This document shows, piece by piece, positions 6,524 to 9,274 of a stretch of 9,274 nucleotides of DNA. Position 1 is the stretch's first letter; each line of letters opens with the position of its first letter. Below the pieces are notes generated by a model. That model saw only the letters and a program-made list of their open reading frames with translations, was not told the origin of the DNA and did no database searches. A program made the translations under genes and the position numbers. The DNA comes from an uncultured Acetatifactor sp. (GTDB lineage Bacteria; Bacillota; Clostridia; Lachnospirales; Lachnospiraceae). The stretch covers positions 1 through 9,274 of the forward strand of contig CANRZC010000075.1 in NCBI GenBank assembly GCA_947644185.1, written 5' to 3'.

Positions 6524-7345
6524 TCACGATCCGCTGGACTTATAATGTCGCACCCCCACCCGCCACAGCAGGTAGCAGGGGATCAAGAACAGCACCGCGG
6601 CAAAGGGCAGGAATGCATACCGAATTTCCTCCCTTCTGCCCAACACATAGAGGAGCGGATAATACTGTACCAAAGCGAAAGGGATGATAAAGGTTAAAAT
6701 CCACAGGACACCTTTGCCGTAGATATCCACAGGATACTTGCCATGCTCGTTCAGTCCGAAAGTAAAGATATTGGTAAACTCTAACCCCTCCAGAAAGAAG
6801 AAGCTCAGTGCAGCCTGAATGAGGAATATGCCGCTAAACAGGGTGCAGCCTCCAGCCAGCATGAAGAAGACCGTAGCAATTTTAAGGGGCGTCCAGCGGA
6901 CTTCGCTTGTGATGACCGCATAGAGGAGGATGACCAATGCCTGCAGCACCCTGCTGAAGCGCTCTATATCCAACTGGGTCCCCAGAATCTGTAAAATAAG
7001 GCTGCGAGGGCGCAGCATCACCCGATCGAATTCCCCTCTGCGGACCATGCCGGGGAAGGCCTCCAGGCCTCTGGCCCAGATTTCCGCCAGGGAGAAGGAC
7101 ATCAATACAATGGAGTAGCACAGCAGTACCTCCTGGAAGGTATAGCCCTTTACATGGGAAAACCGTTGAAACATAAAATAGACACTTAAAAATACGGTGA
7201 AGGAGGCCAGAAAGCTTCCCACAAAAATTAGAAAAAAGGATTTTTTATATTGCATCTTGCTGCGCAGAAGAATGGAAAGGTAGTGGCAGTATAGCCGAAA
7301 AGCACCTGTTCTTTTGTGGTGTGCATCTTGTTTTCTGTGATTCAT
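6524..7345 (-). CDS. ABC-2-type exporter permease (COG3694-like, DUF990/PF06182)
   Basis: This 273-residue membrane protein is the second transmembrane subunit of the exporter. Six hydrophobic segments are visible, at about residues 36-58, 70-88, 134-148, 154-184, 212-232 and 243-262. The segment VRRGEFDRVMLRP (101-113) corresponds to VRSGNIAYELCRP in the partner permease, showing that the two subunits are homologous; this element probably contacts the ATPase. KYPVDIYGKG followed by LTFIIPFALVQYYP (203-230) is typical of this subunit type. ATG 7345 follows GGAGGAGG (7360-7353) by 7 nt; the frame stays open upstream into the preceding gene, but no ribosome-binding site supports a longer form. 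It lies 47 bp after the partner gene. The transported substrate is unknown. Confidence 0.9.
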   Translation of the reverse strand: MNHRKQDAHHKRTGAFRLYCHYLSILLRSKMQYKKSFFLIFVGSFLASFTVFLSVYFMFQRFSHVKGYTFQEVLLCYSIVLMSFSLAEIWARGLEAFPGMVRRGEFDRVMLRPRSLILQILGTQLDIERFSRVLQALVILLYAVITSEVRWTPLKIATVFFMLAGGCTLFSGIFLIQAALSFFFLEGLEFTNIFTFGLNEHGKYPVDIYGKGVLWILTFIIPFALVQYYPLLYVLGRREEIRYAFLPFAAVLFLIPCYLLWRVGVRHYKSSGS

Positions 7346-7392
7346 ACAATTTCCTCCTCCTATTTCCGTTGGTGCAATCATTCTGTTCACAC

Positions 7393-8196
7393 TTAGCCAC
7401 CTTGTATCATAAGCTTGCGCTCTGCTCGCCCACATAAAAGCCTGCCGATAGCTACCAGTGTCACCAACCAAAATATCTGCAGACCTATAGCCCGGTACAT
7501 GGCTCCTCCCGCCAGGTCGCCACTATAGATGCGCAGAGGCACGTTTTGCATGGAGGCGAAGGGAAGCAGCTCCAGTACCTGCCGGACTCCTGTGGGGAAA
7601 AAGGGCAGGGGAATGTAGCCGCCTGTCAAAAAGTCCATGAGAGAGGAGCAAAGTCTCCGCACCCCATCGGAGGACACGGTGTAAAGGCCGGATATGTAAA
7701 TCAGCATGATATAGGACACAGACACTAAAACTGCCAGCCCTAGGGTCAGGAGAAATAGGGCGAACTGTCCCATGCTGGCCGGTGCAGAAAGTCTATAAGA
7801 CTTTGGCAAAAGCAAAGCCACTAACAGAATCGGGATACAGCGCAGCCCTGCACCGGACAGACGGGATGCTGTGCTGCGAAAGAACCATAGGTCATAGATT
7901 CGCACAGGCCTACAGAGCTCATAGGCGATATTTCCACTGCGCACAGAATCCAGAATCTCACCGTCGAAGACTCTGGCGGAGAGCATGGCGATGAAAGCTT
8001 GCTGGAACCAAATATAGGAACAGGTGGCCTCCATGGTCATAGGGTAAGCGGAGGGATTGGACTCCCGGAAAGCGTGCATGGCTGCGATCTCCATGAAGCC
8101 CCAGAAGAACTGAGTGATGACTCCGCCAAAGGCCGCAGCCCGGTATTGCAGTCCCATTACGAGCCACATCCGAAAGTAGCTGATGTATTTTTTCAT
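7393..8196 (-). CDS. ABC-2-type exporter permease (COG4587-like, DUF990/PF06182)
   Basis: This 267-residue membrane protein is the first transmembrane subunit of the exporter. Hydrophobic segments lie at about residues 20-42, 57-72, 116-130, 140-170, 185-200 and 233-255. VRSGNIAYELCRP marks the shared cytoplasmic element of this permease family. GGYIPLPFFP followed by LELLPFASMQNVP in the C-terminal half is also characteristic. ATG 8196 follows AAAGGAA (8213-8207) by 10 nt. The gene lies between the ATPase and the second permease, so the complex is probably two different permeases plus an ATPase dimer. Drug, lipid or peptide export are all possible; the sequence does not decide. Confidence 0.9.
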   Translation of the reverse strand: MKKYISYFRMWLVMGLQYRAAAFGGVITQFFWGFMEIAAMHAFRESNPSAYPMTMEATCSYIWFQQAFIAMLSARVFDGEILDSVRSGNIAYELCRPVRIYDLWFFRSTASRLSGAGLRCIPILLVALLLPKSYRLSAPASMGQFALFLLTLGLAVLVSVSYIMLIYISGLYTVSSDGVRRLCSSLMDFLTGGYIPLPFFPTGVRQVLELLPFASMQNVPLRIYSGDLAGGAMYRAIGLQIFWLVTLVAIGRLLCGRAERKLMIQGG

Positions 8197-8234
8197 GATT
8201 TTTGATTTCCTTTCTAAAAAATGAAGGTACAGTT

Positions 8235-8280
8235 CAGCTTTGCTGTATGTCTGGGAAATTGCACAGTTGCTGCAAAGCTG
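8235..8280 (-). other. Hairpin between ATPase and permease genes
   Basis: CAGCTTTGC (8235-8243) and GCAAAGCTG (8272-8280) form a perfect 9-bp stem around a 28-nt loop, filling much of the 86-bp gap between the ATPase stop and the permease start. On the coding strand a six-T run follows, but 13 nt after the stem, so it is a weak terminator at best. It may stabilise or attenuate the transcript, lowering permease synthesis relative to ATPase. Confidence 0.4.
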
Positions 8281-8282
8281 GA

Positions 8283-9119
8283 TCAGGAAATCTCGTAGGA
8301 TTTATAGAGCTGTGCCAGTGTCTCGTCCATGCTGGTGTCGCCCTTTTTGATATCCTCTAAAGTGCCATCCATGAGAATCCGCCCCTTGCCAATCAGAATG
8401 ATGCGGCTGGCCAGGGCCTCAATATCCTGCATGTCATGGGTGGTGAGAATGACAGTGGTGCCGTGCTCCTTGTTAAGCTTTTTGACGAAATCACGAACAG
8501 CTAGCTTTGACACAGCGTCCAGCCCAATGGTGGGCTCGTCCAGAAAAAGGATGCCAGGACTGTGTAGAAGAGAAGCCGCAATCTCGCAGCGCATGCGCTG
8601 TCCTAGGGAAAGCTGTCTGACAGGGGTGCGCAATAGCTCTGCTAAAGCCAGAGACTGTGTGAGTTCTTCTAGGTTTTGCTCATAAGTGGAATTTGGGATA
8701 GAATAGATGTCCTTCAGCAGCTCATAGGAGTCTATGACGGGAACGTCCCACCAAAGCTGGGAGCGTTGACCGAAGACGACACCGATCTGCTTTACATGAT
8801 CCATGCGGCGATACCGCTCCCTCCTGGGGCTTAAAGAACGCCCTGTATTACTTAAATTCCATAGGGCTTTGCCGTCTATGGACACTTTTCCGCTGTCTGG
8901 CGTCAGGATGCCGCTTAGAATTTTGATTGTGGAGCTTTTACCCGCTCCGTTGGGGCCGATGTAGCCCACCATCTCTCCGCTTTGGATGGTGAAGCTGATG
9001 TCATTGAGGGCCTGAATCTCCTCATACTCTCTGTGGAAGAGAGCTTTACAGGCCTCCATAAAGCCTGCATTGCGTTTTGCAACCCGGTACGACTTGCACA
9101 CGTTCTCCATCGTAATCAT
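8283..9119 (-). CDS. ABC transporter ATP-binding protein (COG4586 type)
   Basis: This 278-residue cytoplasmic ATPase powers the two permeases encoded downstream. Visible elements are Walker A GPNGAGKSS (55-63), Q-loop Q118 within VVFGQRSQLWWD, signature LSLGQ (170-174, Leu in place of the usual Gly), Walker B ILFLDE (190-195), D-loop GLD (199-201) and switch H228 in TTHDM. The FGQRSQLWWD and PVRQLSLGQRMR stretches mark the COG4586 family, whose genes normally sit with two DUF990 permeases, as here. ATG 9119 follows AGGAGGAA (9132-9125) by 5 nt. Residues about 86-110 (NLSNTGRSLSPRRERYRRM and onward) appear roughly 15 residues longer than in typical relatives. The ATPase assignment is firm; the substrate is unknown. 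Confidence 0.95.
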   Translation of the reverse strand: MITMENVCKSYRVAKRNAGFMEACKALFHREYEEIQALNDISFTIQSGEMVGYIGPNGAGKSSTIKILSGILTPDSGKVSIDGKALWNLSNTGRSLSPRRERYRRMDHVKQIGVVFGQRSQLWWDVPVIDSYELLKDIYSIPNSTYEQNLEELTQSLALAELLRTPVRQLSLGQRMRCEIAASLLHSPGILFLDEPTIGLDAVSKLAVRDFVKKLNKEHGTTVILTTHDMQDIEALASRIILIGKGRILMDGTLEDIKKGDTSMDETLAQLYKSYEIS

Positions 9120-9274
9120 TTTGCTTCCTCCTGGTAGTTATAATGTCCGAACATTTTGTCCGCTGCCCTATGTAAGGCTGTCCATATCTTGCCAAGTAGG
9201 TCTTTCTCTGTCGGATTTTGCCGAACAGATACCTGAGAGGTAAAATATTTAGTTTAAAAAGACGAAAAGGAATT
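9120..9274 (-). other. Upstream region of the ABC operon, no confident promoter
   Basis: Read on the minus strand, this holds the ATPase ribosome-binding site and a hairpin at 9207-9229 (TCTGTCGG pairing with CCGAACAGA, one bulged A, 6-nt loop). TGTCCG occurs twice on the plus strand (9144-9149 and 9157-9162), with TGTCC again at 9179-9183, perhaps a regulator site. TTGGCA is a fair -35 box, but no good -10 box lies at the right distance. The promoter may be outside the window. Confidence 0.35.

Noticed and set aside
9190..9243. Resemblance to riboswitch pieces: CTCTCAGG...GACAGAG (glycine-like) on minus, CTGAGAGG (TPP-like) on plus
   Set aside because: The glycine aptamer 5' half with its GCCGAAGG core is absent upstream on the minus strand. 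For TPP the GGGG-type partner before CTGAGA is missing and the remaining core would lie outside the window.
9046..9273. Minus-strand open frame of about 75 codons running from the window edge into the ATPase gene
   Set aside because: No domain recognised, basic composition, and it overlaps the ATPase start and its strong ribosome-binding site. It might be the tail of an upstream gene but cannot be supported here.
1..9274. Search for CRISPR arrays, insertion sequences, tRNA genes or phage genes
   Set aside because: Reading both strands showed no spaced direct repeats of CRISPR type, no transposase motifs, no tRNA-like cloverleaf and no phage proteins.

Overview
This window looks like a Bacillota chromosome segment, probably Lachnospiraceae or a related gut clostridium. 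The evidence is strong AGGAGG-type Shine-Dalgarno sites before most genes, a mid-range GC content judged by eye, and protein families typical of that group. No rRNA, tRNA, CRISPR array, insertion sequence or phage gene was seen.

Plus strand, 1-6406: a likely rhamnoside-use gene set. A promoter with a perfect TATAAT box (72-102) runs straight into a 19-bp tandem duplication and a 17-bp palindrome. Next come a GPH-family cation:sugar symporter (207-1682), a 530-residue beta-propeller-like protein of unknown function (1801-3393), and a cytoplasmic GH78 alpha-L-rhamnosidase (3536-6406) with all four expected catalytic acidic residues. The inferred logic is that the symporter imports an intact rhamnosylated glycoside or oligosaccharide and the GH78 enzyme releases L-rhamnose in the cytoplasm. 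The propeller protein may handle the same substrate. No rhamnose catabolic gene or regulator lies in the window, so the locus probably continues upstream.

Minus strand, 9119-6524: a three-gene ABC-2-type exporter operon. The order is ATPase (9119-8283), permease (8196-7393), permease (7345-6524). It matches the conserved COG4586/COG4587/COG3694 (DUF990, PF06182) set, whose substrate is generally not known. The two operons converge on a long two-tier hairpin (6437-6497) that probably terminates both.

The most notable points are an extra low-complexity segment of about 119 residues inside the GH78 catalytic domain, carrying a duplicated 18-residue motif; the uncharacterised propeller protein between transporter and hydrolase; and the repeat/palindrome structure next to the promoter. 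I see no clear evidence of an entirely new multi-gene system.
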